This document shows positions 25,436-34,432 of a stretch of 64,000 bases of DNA, in pieces. Numbering within the stretch: position 1 is the first letter of the stretch; the number at the start of each line of letters is the position of its first letter. A program made the position numbers and the translations under genes. Source of the stretch: Flavobacterium ardleyense (GTDB lineage: Bacteria > Bacteroidota > Bacteroidia > Flavobacteriales > Flavobacteriaceae); NCBI RefSeq assembly GCF_033547075.1, contig NZ_CP137891.1, positions 2,666,001 through 2,730,000 of the forward strand, written 5' to 3'. The notes beneath the pieces are model-generated. The model was not told the DNA's origin, did not search any database, and worked only from the letters and a program-made list of their open reading frames with translations.

Positions 25436-26494
25436 ATGACATTAGAAAATAAAATAGATGCCTTTGTATCCTTAGGAGATTTTTTGCGACAATTTAAAGA
25501 ACATGGTAACGTCCAATCAGTTGACATTGCTCAGAATAGTACTTTTTTTGAAGCTTTTTCCGAACTTATAAAATTATCACAATCTCATAACGGATGGTAC
25601 ACGCCAGAGCAGGTTTATTTTTCAATAAATTCTTGGGCCGAAGCGTTGACGGAGGAGAATTTAAGAATATGGCTGTCTCGATATAGTTTTGTTGAAAAAG
25701 AAGCAAAAACTGTGGCTATCATCTTAGCCGGAAATATACCGCTAGTTGGTTTTCACGATTTTCTTAGTGTTTTGATTTCCGGAAATAAAGTTCTGGTTAA
25801 GACTTCTTCAAATGATCAGCATTTATTGCCATTTCTGGCAAAATATCTAATTGCAGTTGAACCGAAATTTGAAAACTATATTGAATTTACCGAAGGCAAG
25901 CTAGAAAATTACGACGCTGTAATTGCAACAGGAAGTGATAATACCGCGCGCTATTTTGAATTTTATTTTAAAGACAAACCTTCGATTATCAGACGTAATA
26001 GAAATTCGGTAGCAGTTTTGACTGGAAATGAAACCGAAGCGCAAATACAAGCTCTGGGCGAAGATATCTTTAGATATTTTGGTTTAGGTTGTCGAAATGT
26101 TTCGAAATTATTTGTGCCAAGAGGATATAATTTTGATAAATTCTTTGAAGGTATTTACAGTTTTCAAGATATTGTTCAATATGAGCGTTACGCAAATAAT
26201 TATGATTATAATAAAGCAGTTTTCCTGATGAGTAATTTTAAATTACTTGACAATGGATTCTTGACCATCAAAGAAGATGAAAGTTACTCCTCTCCTATTT
26301 CCAGTGTTTTTTATGAATACTATGATAGCTTAAATGAATTAAATTCGAAATTAAAAGAGGACGATTTAAAAATTCAATGCATAGTTTCTGACGGAATTAT
26401 CGAAAATGGCATTCCCTTTGGCGAAACACAAAAACCAAAACTTTGGGATTATGCAGACAATGTAGATACGATTGAATTCTTGAATACTCTCTAA
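25436..26494 (+). CDS. Acyl-CoA reductase (LuxC-like)
   Basis: This 352-residue protein resembles the LuxC family of NADPH-dependent acyl-CoA reductases, with VAIILAGNIPLVGFHDFLSV and the catalytic-region cysteine in FGLGCRNVSKLF. The ATG at 25436 is used; the longer frame from 25394 begins inside the promoter region. It precedes serC and serA on the same strand. The real substrate in Bacteroidota is unknown, and there is no lux operon here. Confidence 0.85.
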   Translation: MTLENKIDAFVSLGDFLRQFKEHGNVQSVDIAQNSTFFEAFSELIKLSQSHNGWYTPEQVYFSINSWAEALTEENLRIWLSRYSFVEKEAKTVAIILAGNIPLVGFHDFLSVLISGNKVLVKTSSNDQHLLPFLAKYLIAVEPKFENYIEFTEGKLENYDAVIATGSDNTARYFEFYFKDKPSIIRRNRNSVAVLTGNETEAQIQALGEDIFRYFGLGCRNVSKLFVPRGYNFDKFFEGIYSFQDIVQYERYANNYDYNKAVFLMSNFKLLDNGFLTIKEDESYSSPISSVFYEYYDSLNELNSKLKEDDLKIQCIVSDGIIENGIPFGETQKPKLWDYADNVDTIEFLNTL

Positions 26495-26525
26495 AATTAT
26501 TAGATTCTAAATTCAAATCTGAAAA

Positions 26526-27602
26526 ATGAAAATTCATAATTTTAATGCAGGTCCCGCGAGTCTTCCCGACGTAGTTTTAAAGGAAGCTGCAAATGCTGTG
26601 ATAAACTTTGATAATTCGGGACTTTCGATATTAGAAATAGCTCATAGAAGTCCAGAATTTAAAGCGGTTTTAGCCGAAGCTAAAGATTTGACCCTTGATA
26701 TTTTAGGATTAAAAGATAAAGGCTATCAGGTTTTATTTTTGCAGGGCGGCGCTCGAATGGAATTTTTGCGAATTCCTGTGAATTTGATGAGAGTTAATGG
26801 AAAGGCAGCTTTTTTAGATACTGGAATCTGGTCAAGTGGCGCAATGAAAGAAGCGGAATCTTTTGGATTGTGCATTGAAGTTGCTTCCTCCAAGGACAGA
26901 AAATACTGTTATCTTCCAAAAGAATATAGTATTCCTGAAGATGCAGATTATTTTTACTGTACTTCTAACAATACCATTTCGGGAACACAAATAACACATT
27001 TTCCTGAGACCGAGGTTTCGATAGTCTGCGATATGACTTCGGATATTTTTTCGAGAAATATGGATTTTTCAAGATTCGATTTGATATTTGCTGCGGCTCA
27101 AAAAAACATTGGAATTGCCGGCGTGACACTTTTGGTAATTAAAGAATCCATTCTAGGAAAAACGAACAGAAATATTGCTTCTATTCTAGATTTTCAAGAA
27201 CATATAAAAGCCGATAATATGTACAATACTCCGCCAGTTTTTGCAATTTATACGGCTATGCTTACACTGAGGTGGATAAAAGCAGAAGGCGGAATTGCTA
27301 TAATTGAAAAAAGAAATCAAGAGAAAGCTCGATTGTTGTACGCGGAAATAGATCGAAATGAATTGTTTGAAGGTACTGCAGATCGCTTAGATAGATCCAA
27401 GATGAATGCTACTTTTATATTGAAGGATGAAAGTCATAAAAAAGCATTTGACCAATTTTTAAAAGAACGGGGAATTTACGGCTTGGAAGGACATCGCTTT
27501 GTTGGAGGTTATCGTGCTTCCCTATATAATGCTGTCACTAGCAAAAGTGTCAATTTTCTTGTAAGTGTACTTCAAGAATTTGAAAAACAAAATATCAATT
27601 AA
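26526..27602 (+). CDS. serC: 3-phosphoserine/phosphohydroxythreonine transaminase
   Basis: This 358-residue class V PLP aminotransferase starts with the diagnostic HNFNAGPASLPD. The Schiff-base lysine lies in FAAAQKNIGIAG and the C terminus has GHRFVGGYRASLYNA. It makes phosphoserine from 3-phosphohydroxypyruvate, and the next gene supplies that substrate. It follows the acyl-CoA reductase gene after 31 bases. Confidence 0.97.
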   Translation: MKIHNFNAGPASLPDVVLKEAANAVINFDNSGLSILEIAHRSPEFKAVLAEAKDLTLDILGLKDKGYQVLFLQGGARMEFLRIPVNLMRVNGKAAFLDTGIWSSGAMKEAESFGLCIEVASSKDRKYCYLPKEYSIPEDADYFYCTSNNTISGTQITHFPETEVSIVCDMTSDIFSRNMDFSRFDLIFAAAQKNIGIAGVTLLVIKESILGKTNRNIASILDFQEHIKADNMYNTPPVFAIYTAMLTLRWIKAEGGIAIIEKRNQEKARLLYAEIDRNELFEGTADRLDRSKMNATFILKDESHKKAFDQFLKERGIYGLEGHRFVGGYRASLYNAVTSKSVNFLVSVLQEFEKQNIN

Positions 27603-27607
27603 AATCT

Positions 27608-27700
27608 AAAGCCCTAGCCCCGATTACAGCGGCATCCTCTCAAGGTTTTTTCCTTAAAGAAAAACCTTGAGAGATACAGCGGAAAGCGGGATAAAGCTCC
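27608..27700 (+). repeat. Family A intergenic repeat between serC and serA
   Basis: The copy reads GCCCTAGCCCCGATTACAGC ... GGCATCC ... GATACAGCGGAAAGCGGG ... AAAGCTCC. Its centre is a long perfect hairpin, CTCTCAAGGTTTTT against AAAACCTTGAGAG (27637-27673). It sits in the 109-bp gap between two genes of one pathway and could pause or terminate transcription before serA. It matches the element at 57904-57988 in layout. Confidence 0.85.
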
Positions 27701-27711
27701 AAAAAAATATT

Positions 27712-28659
27712 ATGAAAATACTTGCAAACGACGGCCTCTCGAATGAAGCCATTTCAATGTTGAATCAGAATAATATCGAAATTATTACAACGAAGGTTGC
27801 TCAAGAACAGCTGATACCATTTATAAATACCAATAATATTGATGTTTTGATTGTTCGAAACGCTACCAAAATTCGACTAAATCTCCTTTTGGAATGTCCC
27901 ACTCTAAAAGTGATTTGCAAAGGCGGAAATAAGTTGGAAAAAGAGATTGAATTGCAGATTTCAGCATCAGGAAAAGAGCTAATTTACGCCGAAGAATCGA
28001 CTGCAATCGCAGTAGCCGAAATGGTTTTTGCACACCTATTTTCGGGTGCAAGAATGTTGTACGACGCCAATAGATTAATGCCGCTTGAAGGCGATACAAA
28101 CTTTGAATCTCTGCAAAAAGGTTTTGCCTCTGGACAAGAACTTCGCGGTAGAACCCTTGGTATCATTGGTTTTAATAGCAGTGGAAAAGAAGTTGCGAAG
28201 TATGCAACAGCTCTGGGAATACGAGTACTAATCAGTGATTCTGCCGAAGAAAACCTAGAAATTACAGTTGATTTTTATTCTGGTCAAAGCGTTTCTGTAA
28301 CTCTTGAAAATGTGGAGCGGAATGTACTTTTGGCAAAAGCAGATTATATTAGTTTGCACATTGATGAGCAGGAAGATTATGTGATATCCAAGGCAGATTT
28401 TGATGCGATGAAGGATGGAGTTGGAATTGTTAATTGCGCATTTGGTCGTGCTTTGAATGAGGTAGATTTAATTGCAGCTTTGGAAGAGGAAAAAGTGCTT
28501 TTTGCGGGAATTGACCGCTTTGAAGAGGAGCCAAATCCTGCCATTCAAGTATTGATGCATCCGCAAATTTCACTATCGCCAAATATAGCTCGAAGCAGTA
28601 TTGATGTTCAAGAAAGAGCAGACTTGGAATTTATAAATAGCTTATTATCAAAAATTTAA
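27712..28659 (+). CDS. serA: D-3-phosphoglycerate dehydrogenase
   Basis: This 315-residue NAD-dependent 2-hydroxyacid dehydrogenase has the Rossmann motif GRTLGIIGFNSSGKEVAKYA (about residues 145-164) and the late acid/histidine region GIDRFEEEPNP with LSPNIA, where the usual TPHIG histidine is replaced. It lacks a C-terminal ACT domain, so serine feedback is not expected. The ATG at 27712 follows the repeat; the frame from 27667 would read through the repeat hairpin. The missing histidine (SPN for TPH) is worth noting. Confidence 0.88.
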   Translation: MKILANDGLSNEAISMLNQNNIEIITTKVAQEQLIPFINTNNIDVLIVRNATKIRLNLLLECPTLKVICKGGNKLEKEIELQISASGKELIYAEESTAIAVAEMVFAHLFSGARMLYDANRLMPLEGDTNFESLQKGFASGQELRGRTLGIIGFNSSGKEVAKYATALGIRVLISDSAEENLEITVDFYSGQSVSVTLENVERNVLLAKADYISLHIDEQEDYVISKADFDAMKDGVGIVNCAFGRALNEVDLIAALEEEKVLFAGIDRFEEEPNPAIQVLMHPQISLSPNIARSSIDVQERADLEFINSLLSKI

Positions 28660-28716
28660 GACAATACATAGCGATATTTTCATCATATTCTCTATTTTTA
28701 TAAAAAGATAATCCAG

Positions 28717-29127
28717 ATGAAAAATTTTATTATCCTATGCTTTTTTGCACTGCTTTTCGCTTCGTGTAATTCGACCATGCAAACCGCAAATAAAACAGCT
28801 GTTTCCGATTCTGATAAAGTTGTTATCGCAAATGACTCTTTAGAATATGAAGTAATAATTATCGATTCAGGTTTTAGCACCTACCTTGCTACAACCGCTT
28901 ATCCGCGTAATTACTACACGCAATCATACTTGGAAAACAAGAATAGTTTTTGGCTTCGGGAATACAATGCTCGAGCACGTCAGGGGAAGTCTTTGTATGA
29001 AGTTCCCGTAGATTATGAATCAAATATTGATTATGGGTACGAGGTGAATTACCTTTTGTACAATTATCTAGTCTACTTTCAAAATAAATACAATCAAAAA
29101 CTCGGTGGTTATGTTCCTTTGCGTTAA
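28717..29127 (+). CDS. DUF6146 family lipoprotein
   Basis: This 136-residue predicted lipoprotein has lipobox FASC with the cysteine near residue 17. The conserved DUF6146 core is AYPRNYYTQSYLENKNSFW and YDYN-like spacing near the C terminus (YLLYNYLVYFQNKY). The function is unknown. It is followed after 36 bases by a DUF6787 gene; the pair is commonly seen in flavobacteria. Confidence 0.82.
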   Translation: MKNFIILCFFALLFASCNSTMQTANKTAVSDSDKVVIANDSLEYEVIIIDSGFSTYLATTAYPRNYYTQSYLENKNSFWLREYNARARQGKSLYEVPVDYESNIDYGYEVNYLLYNYLVYFQNKYNQKLGGYVPLR

Positions 29128-29163
29128 GTTACTATCTTTGCTGCTGATCCAAATTATTTAGGC

Positions 29164-29472
29164 ATGCAAAGATTAAAAGAGCGTTGGCAAATTACTTCAA
29201 ACTTTCAACTAGGTGTTATTTTTTTAGTTTTCGCAATCACAGGCTCAGCGGCAGCCTTCCTGTCCAAACCCGTTTGTGATTTGCTAGGAATTACAAAAGA
29301 CCACTTAGGAATTTTCTTTCTACCTTTTAGACTTCTTATAATTTTCCCTATTTATCAGCTAATGCTGGTGTTTAACGGCTTTATCTTCGGGCAGTTTGAG
29401 TTTTTCTGGGACTTCGAAAAGAAAATGCTTCGACGTATGAGATTGGGTTTCCTGCTTCCGAAAGAGGACTAA
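29164..29472 (+). CDS. DUF6787 family membrane protein
   Basis: This 102-residue protein has two transmembrane segments (about residues 15-35 and 55-75), then a WDFEKKMLRRM segment. It matches DUF6787, a short Bacteroidota membrane family of unknown function. It lies just downstream of the DUF6146 gene. Confidence 0.82.
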   Translation: MQRLKERWQITSNFQLGVIFLVFAITGSAAAFLSKPVCDLLGITKDHLGIFFLPFRLLIIFPIYQLMLVFNGFIFGQFEFFWDFEKKMLRRMRLGFLLPKED

Positions 29473-29516
29473 ATTTTTTAATTATTATCTAAAAACTTAT
29501 CTTTTACTTTTGTTAT

Positions 29517-31082
29517 ATGAGAAATTCTACACTTCTTATCAGCTTTATATTTGTTGCTTTTACACTCACTTCTTACGGTCAAAAACCTTTAAGTTCTAAA
29601 GAAATTGATGCTCTTGTTGAGAAAACTTTAAGCACTTTTGACGTACCTGGAATTGCAGTTGCGATTGTAAAAGACGGAAAAATCATTCACGAAAAGGGAT
29701 ATGGCTTAAGTTCTCTAAATAATAAACAAAAAGTTAACCAATATACACGCTTCGGAATTGCTTCCAATAGTAAAGCCTTTACTGCAACAGCTTTGGCGAT
29801 GCTTGTGGATGAAGGAAAGTTAAAATGGGATGATAGAGTTCGAAAATTTATTCCGGAATTCACTTTATATGATTCGTATGTAAGTGATCAATTTACGGTT
29901 CGCGACTTGCTCACGCACAGAAGTGGACTTGGTCTTGGTGCAGGCGATTTGATGCTTTGGCCAGACAGCAGCTCCTACTCTACCCAGGATATAATTCATA
30001 ATTTACGCTATTTAAAACCTGTGTCAGACTTTAGATCGAAATACGATTATGACAATTTACTGTATATTGTTGCTGGCGAGGTGATCGAAAAAGCTTCGGG
30101 AATGAGTTGGAATGAATTTATCCAAAAACGAATATTGAATCCGCTTGAAATGACCGAAAGTGCTCCAAATTTTGGACTACTTACTTCTAAGCAAAACATC
30201 ACAGATCCGCACGCCGAAGTTGAAGGAAAAGTTATGGTTGTTCGCCGCGATTGGCGCGATGTTGCAGGTGCAGCAGCTGGAATATACAGCAGCGTTCACG
30301 ATATGACAAAGTGGGCAAAAATGCAATTGAATGATGGGAAATACGGAGCAAATTTAGAGAAGAGACTTTTTTCTGAAGAAGCTCATAACGAAATGTGGAC
30401 TCCACAAACGATAATACCTGTAAAAGGCAAAACTCCGTACGATACAAACTTTAAAAGCTACGGATTAGGTTGGTTTTTAAGTGACGAAAGAGGATACAAA
30501 GTAGTGACGCATACGGGAGGACTGTTTGGAATAGTTACGCAGTTTACTTTAATTCCTGAACTTGATTTGGCAATTATTGTATTTACAAATCAGCAATCAG
30601 GAGCGGCATTTACTTCTATTACAAATTCTATCAAAGATGGATATTATGGAATAAAAGGTCAAGACAGAATCAAGCAATACGGTGATAATGTTAAGAAAGG
30701 TCGTGAAAATGCTGAGAAAATTACATCGAAGATTTTCGCTGAAATCGAAGCACAGAAAGGTAATGCCGAGTGCAATCTAAAAAACATTGAAGGCACTTAC
30801 CACGATTTATGGTTTGGTGACGCTGTGATTTCTACTAAGAATGGGCAATTGAGATTTGAAGCAATAAATTCTCCGAGACTTATTGGCAATTTACTTCCTT
30901 ACAAAGGAAATACCTATATCGTAAAATGGGACGATCGCAGTTATGATGCAGATGCTTTCGTGAAATTTGAATTAGATTTCGAAGGAAACATTTCTGGAAT
31001 GACGATGAAGGCAATTTCACCTTTGACCGATTTTAGTTTTGATTTTCACGATTTGTCATTTACAAAGAAAACAGAAAAATAG
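29517..31082 (+). CDS. Class C beta-lactamase-related serine hydrolase
   Basis: This 521-residue secreted enzyme has an N-terminal signal peptide (to about residue 21), SxxK motif SNSK (about residues 85-88), YxN motif YDN (about residue 180) and a third motif HTGG (about residue 338). The last 100 or so residues form a DUF3471-type C-terminal domain. The family includes esterases, peptidases and penicillin-binding-like proteins; the substrate is not visible. A TACTTTTG box at 29505-29512 sits directly before the ATG, which would give a leaderless mRNA. Confidence 0.92.
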   Translation: MRNSTLLISFIFVAFTLTSYGQKPLSSKEIDALVEKTLSTFDVPGIAVAIVKDGKIIHEKGYGLSSLNNKQKVNQYTRFGIASNSKAFTATALAMLVDEGKLKWDDRVRKFIPEFTLYDSYVSDQFTVRDLLTHRSGLGLGAGDLMLWPDSSSYSTQDIIHNLRYLKPVSDFRSKYDYDNLLYIVAGEVIEKASGMSWNEFIQKRILNPLEMTESAPNFGLLTSKQNITDPHAEVEGKVMVVRRDWRDVAGAAAGIYSSVHDMTKWAKMQLNDGKYGANLEKRLFSEEAHNEMWTPQTIIPVKGKTPYDTNFKSYGLGWFLSDERGYKVVTHTGGLFGIVTQFTLIPELDLAIIVFTNQQSGAAFTSITNSIKDGYYGIKGQDRIKQYGDNVKKGRENAEKITSKIFAEIEAQKGNAECNLKNIEGTYHDLWFGDAVISTKNGQLRFEAINSPRLIGNLLPYKGNTYIVKWDDRSYDADAFVKFELDFEGNISGMTMKAISPLTDFSFDFHDLSFTKKTEK

Positions 31083-31139
31083 GTTGAAGTTAGTTATCTG
31101 AAATACGCTACTTTAGCGACGTTATTTATTTGCTTTCAA

Positions 31140-31826
31140 ATGAAAAATTTCCTGCTAGGTTTATTGTTATCGATAGGATTTATTGCAAATATGTCCGCCC
31201 AAAGCGACGAGTTCGATAAACTAAATTATGTCACTTTAGATATTCTTTCGCCTATAGCAAGTTATGCTCCTCGGTATGAAATTGGTTATTATAGACATCT
31301 AGATGATCAATGGATTGTAGGCGCTGAAGTTGGTTATGGTAATTATGCAACCACGATAAATTTTGCTGCGGATGGAAAATGGATTGAGAAAGATTACAAA
31401 AGTTTTTCCATCGCTCCAGAGATTAAGTATATTTTAAATCCCGCTAGAAAGACACGTAAATTTATTTCAGCGGAGTTGTTTTACATTTACCATTCAGATA
31501 AATTTTCCAATAGAAGTTACACCAATACTAACTTTACCACAACTTCTAGTTATGATCGCGCTGACTACCAAAGAGATAAATTTGGATTAAACTTTAATTA
31601 CGGAATGATTATCAACTTTAGCAATAGTGTTGGTTTAATCCCGAAAATTGGCGCAGGTGTAAAAGTTAGAAATGTTCAATTTAGCAATGCTGAAAATTTA
31701 AACGTCACTAATCTTAATGATTATCAGGTTTCCACTCCCCATTTTAATTCTAGGCATCTTGAAGTTGAAGGAGTAATTACAAGGTTTAACTTCAATTTTG
31801 AGATACAATTTTTCTATAAATTTTAG
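31140..31826 (+). CDS. Outer-membrane beta-barrel protein, uncharacterised
   Basis: This 228-residue protein has a signal peptide ending near NMSAQ. It shows alternating aromatic/polar strands (YEIGYYRHLDDQWIVGAEVGY) and a C terminus ending FNFEIQFFYKF, with a terminal phenylalanine typical of outer-membrane barrels. No named family was recognised. It stands alone. Confidence 0.72.
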   Translation: MKNFLLGLLLSIGFIANMSAQSDEFDKLNYVTLDILSPIASYAPRYEIGYYRHLDDQWIVGAEVGYGNYATTINFAADGKWIEKDYKSFSIAPEIKYILNPARKTRKFISAELFYIYHSDKFSNRSYTNTNFTTTSSYDRADYQRDKFGLNFNYGMIINFSNSVGLIPKIGAGVKVRNVQFSNAENLNVTNLNDYQVSTPHFNSRHLEVEGVITRFNFNFEIQFFYKF

Positions 31827-31938
31827 CAAAAATTTAGTCTTTGAAACCTTGCGAATTTTCGATAACGATGTGATTTTTATTATCTTTAATCTTATATAAA
31901 TAGCTTTCGCTAAAAGAAGAGAGTCAAAATAAATAGTG

Positions 31939-32208
31939 ATGACAGATAGAGAACTTGATCGAATTATAGAAATGGCTTGGGAAGATAAAACTCCTTTTGA
32001 AGCCATAAAGTTTCAATTTGGATTAGCTGAAGCTGATGTTATAAAATTGATGCGTACTGAACTTAAAGAAAACTCTTTTAAACTCTGGCGCAGACGCGTA
32101 AATAGTGGCGTGAGTCAAAAACATTTGATGAAAAGAAATTCCGAAATCGATAGATTCAAATGTACGCGTCAAAGAAGCATTTCTAATAATAAAATTTCTA
32201 AGAGGTAA
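31939..32208 (+). CDS. TIGR03643 family protein
   Basis: This 89-residue basic protein starts MTDRELDRIIEMAWEDKTPF and contains FGLAEADVIKLMR and SFKLWRRRV, matching TIGR03643. The ATG at 31939 is used instead of the GTG at 31936. The family usually lies near DUF2256 and photolyase/cryptochrome genes in light-exposed bacteria. Here a flavin reductase family gene and a DUF2256 gene follow. Confidence 0.88.
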   Translation: MTDRELDRIIEMAWEDKTPFEAIKFQFGLAEADVIKLMRTELKENSFKLWRRRVNSGVSQKHLMKRNSEIDRFKCTRQRSISNNKISKR

Positions 32209-32289
32209 GTGCTAAATTTTGTCTGCTAATTATTTCAAAAGTTATGAGAAATGGTTATTTTTAGATTTCATAAAAATAATTCCTTTTCA

Positions 32290-32919
32290 ATGCAGTTAGA
32301 CAGAAATCAAATTGAAGATTTAGAACGTAAATTCAAGCTTAACTTAATTAATTCTGTTTCAGGCATAAAACCTGCAAATCTCATTGGCACCATTTCCACT
32401 GACGGCAAAGAGAATGTTGCGATTTTCTCCTCTATAATTCATATTGGGTCAAGTCCAGCACAGCTAGGATTTATTTTACGTCCGCAGGAAGAAATTCCTA
32501 GAGATACGTACTTGAATATCCAAACCGCTGGATATTACACAATAAATCACGTAAATTCAGCATTTTTAGAAAAGGCTCACTATACTTCGGCTAAGTTAGA
32601 TCGAGGTGATTCGGAGTTTGAAAGAATGAAAATTGAAAGTGAATATATTAGTAAATTCCCAGCGCCCTTTGTTAGAGAAAGCCATATCAAGATTGGAATG
32701 AAGCACTCTGAAAGTATATCAATTTCCAATGGTTGTACACTTGTAATTGGCACGGTCGAATTAATTTCGATTCCTGAAAATACTATTAATGAGTTAGGTC
32801 AAATTGATTTAGAGAAAAGCTTTTCTATGGGAGTTTCTGGTTTGAATACTTACTATGATTTGGTCAAAAGAGATTCGTTCCCTTATGTGCGAACTTCTGA
32901 AATCCCTAGCTTTGAATGA
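32290..32919 (+). CDS. Flavin reductase family protein
   Basis: This 209-residue FMN-binding split-barrel protein has [19 protein letters not shown], where the flavin phosphate-binding region lies, and [19 protein letters not shown]. The ATG at 32290 is chosen because the extra residues from 32251 do not look like the family. Its stop overlaps the DUF2256 start (ATGA). It may supply reduced flavin to, or be regulated with, photolyase-like partners outside the window. Confidence 0.85.
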   Translation: MQLDRNQIEDLERKFKLNLINSVSGIKPANLIGTISTDGKENVAIFSSIIHIGSSPAQLGFILRPQEEIPRDTYLNIQTAGYYTINHVNSAFLEKAHYTSAKLDRGDSEFERMKIESEYISKFPAPFVRESHIKIGMKHSESISISNGCTLVIGTVELISIPENTINELGQIDLEKSFSMGVSGLNTYYDLVKRDSFPYVRTSEIPSFE

Positions 32920-33059
32920 AAAAGTCAGATCTGCCAAGAAAAATCTGCGAAACTTGCGAATTGCCTTTCACGTGGCGTAAGAAATGGGAAAAAGTTTGGG
33001 ACGAAGTAAAATATTGCAGTGAAAAATGCAGGAAAAATAAAAAATCTAAAACAGAATGA
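32916..33059 (+). CDS. DUF2256 domain zinc-binding small protein
   Basis: This 47-residue protein has the DUF2256 pattern: [19 protein letters not shown] followed by a YCSEKCR block, giving a four-cysteine zinc site. Both ends overlap neighbours by ATGA (32916-32919 and 33056-33059), so it is translationally coupled to the flavin reductase gene before it and the lipoprotein gene after it. The family is small, uncharacterised and linked to photolyase/cryptochrome neighbourhoods. Confidence 0.9.
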   Translation: MKKSDLPRKICETCELPFTWRKKWEKVWDEVKYCSEKCRKNKKSKTE

Positions 33060-33679
33060 AAACTAAAATAGGAATTATCACCATAGGAATTTTGGCTTTG
33101 CTTTCATCTTGTCAAGATAAAGTTGCAACGCTTGCACCCACAAACGCCCAAGTAAATCACAATACCACCAATAATAGTCCGGAGGTGCAATCACGAAATG
33201 CGGCTACAATAATCAGTCAATCTGTAAATGATCCGCTTGCGCTAAAAATAAAAAAATATCTAGCGGAAGAATTCCTCACCGAGGCAGATTTAAGAGCAAT
33301 TGAAGAGAAAGATCGATTGTTTCAGCTGTACACAATAGACCTTAATAATGACGGTCAAGACGAGGTCTTCGTAAATTTTTTAACACCTTATTTTTGTGGA
33401 AGTGGCGGCTGCACCTTATTGCTTCTAAATACAGAATTAAAGTTAATAACTAAGTTTACCGTTACAAACATTCCGATTTATGCTGAAAAGGATATTAAAA
33501 ATGGATACAAAAAGTTACTAATTAATTCTGAAGGAGAGTGGAAAGAACTTATTTACGATGGAAAAAAGTATCCTTCAAACCCGACACTTTTAGAGATATC
33601 AAAAATAGAACAACCGACTTACGAAGCAGAGATTATTTTTGATGAAAAATACCTAAAAGCGAAGACATATACTTTTTAA
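33056..33679 (+). CDS. Lipoprotein of unknown function
   Basis: This 207-residue predicted lipoprotein has lipobox LSSC with the cysteine near residue 20. A central [14 protein letters not shown] segment resembles a single FG-GAP/VCBS-type calcium loop and is followed by [13 protein letters not shown]. The N-terminal linker is Asn/Thr-rich. It overlaps the DUF2256 gene by 4 bases, which makes it the last gene of that operon. Confidence 0.75.
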   Translation: MKTKIGIITIGILALLSSCQDKVATLAPTNAQVNHNTTNNSPEVQSRNAATIISQSVNDPLALKIKKYLAEEFLTEADLRAIEEKDRLFQLYTIDLNNDGQDEVFVNFLTPYFCGSGGCTLLLLNTELKLITKFTVTNIPIYAEKDIKNGYKKLLINSEGEWKELIYDGKKYPSNPTLLEISKIEQPTYEAEIIFDEKYLKAKTYTF

Positions 33680-33690
33680 ATCTTAAAAAA

Positions 33691-33736
33691 TGAAATCATA
33701 AAATAACCGTCAATCTATCGGTTTATTATGATTTCA
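33691..33736. terminator. Long hairpin between converging genes
   Basis: TGAAATCATAA pairs with TTATGATTTCA, and an inner AACCG/CGGTT extends the stem. On the reverse strand the hairpin is followed by TTTTTT, so it best fits a terminator for the reverse-strand gene at 34099. On the forward strand it may also shield the 33056 mRNA 3' end. Confidence 0.65.
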
Positions 33737-33837
33737 AGTTTCGAATGAAATTGTCAAGACTAAATCGCACTTTTAAACTGTCTTATATAATTGTTCTAAC
33801 CCCACCTTAAAAAATGGAATTCTTAAATGATGTTTAA

Positions 33838-34020
33838 TTGCGCGAAGGATGGGAGCGACCCGAGCGAAGCGAACTGGCGAAGCACATCCTTTGCTGCCAA
33901 AAGATTTATCAAATTTACTAAAAAAATTGTGGCAACAACGGTACAGTAGACAGCAGGACCAAAGCCTTACGAAATTTTCAATGTTAGAGCATTTCGTAGT
34001 GGCGATGGTCGCGCCCCAAA
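33838..34020. repeat. Degenerate flavobacterial intergenic repeat
   Basis: It contains GCGCGAAGGATGGGAGCG, CCCGAGCGAAGCGAACTGGCGAAGC, a CATCCTTT block and GTGGCGATGGTCGCGCCCC near the end, a layout like the family B elements at 40015-40160 and 48050-48235. A frame running through it is not a plausible protein. Confidence 0.55.
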
Positions 34021-34098
34021 AAAAAACTTCAAACCTGAAATGAATCTCTGTAAAAAAGACGCTTTCAAATTTGAAGTCAGATTAATTGTATTTAAAAC

Positions 34099-34392
34099 TT
34101 AGCTCTTTCTGATGATGTGCGTGTAAATCCAAGTGAGGGTAAAAGTTGGTATTATATCTGTAAAAGGCAATAATTCTTCTACAAATGAGATAAATCCGCC
34201 TACTTTCCCGACAGTTCCTTTGTACATTCTTGCCAAAATTAATCCAGATAATGGCGCCCATATTACGTCTGAAAACTCTCCTAAGAATGGAATACTAAAT
34301 GATAACATTCCGACCGCATCAAATACAATTCCTAAGATAAGTTGTTGTATAGCTGTTGCTGAAAGACCTTTTGTTGCTACTTTATTGATCAT
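34099..34392 (-). CDS. Small membrane protein, uncharacterised
   Basis: This 97-residue protein has two or three hydrophobic segments and the pattern IPFLGEFSDVIWAPLSG, then LLPFTDIIPTFTLTWIY at the C terminus. It is distantly reminiscent of DUF4112-like proteins, but I do not assign it. It follows msrA on the reverse strand after a gap of about 40 bases and could share its transcript. Confidence 0.65.
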   Translation of the reverse strand: MINKVATKGLSATAIQQLILGIVFDAVGMLSFSIPFLGEFSDVIWAPLSGLILARMYKGTVGKVGGFISFVEELLPFTDIIPTFTLTWIYTHIIRKS

Positions 34393-34432
34393 ATTCTAAT
34401 TTTTTTATCCAATATGCAAATCAAGTGCCAAA

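Noticed and set aside
33849-34043. 64-codon forward frame
   Set aside because: It lies wholly within a degenerate intergenic repeat.
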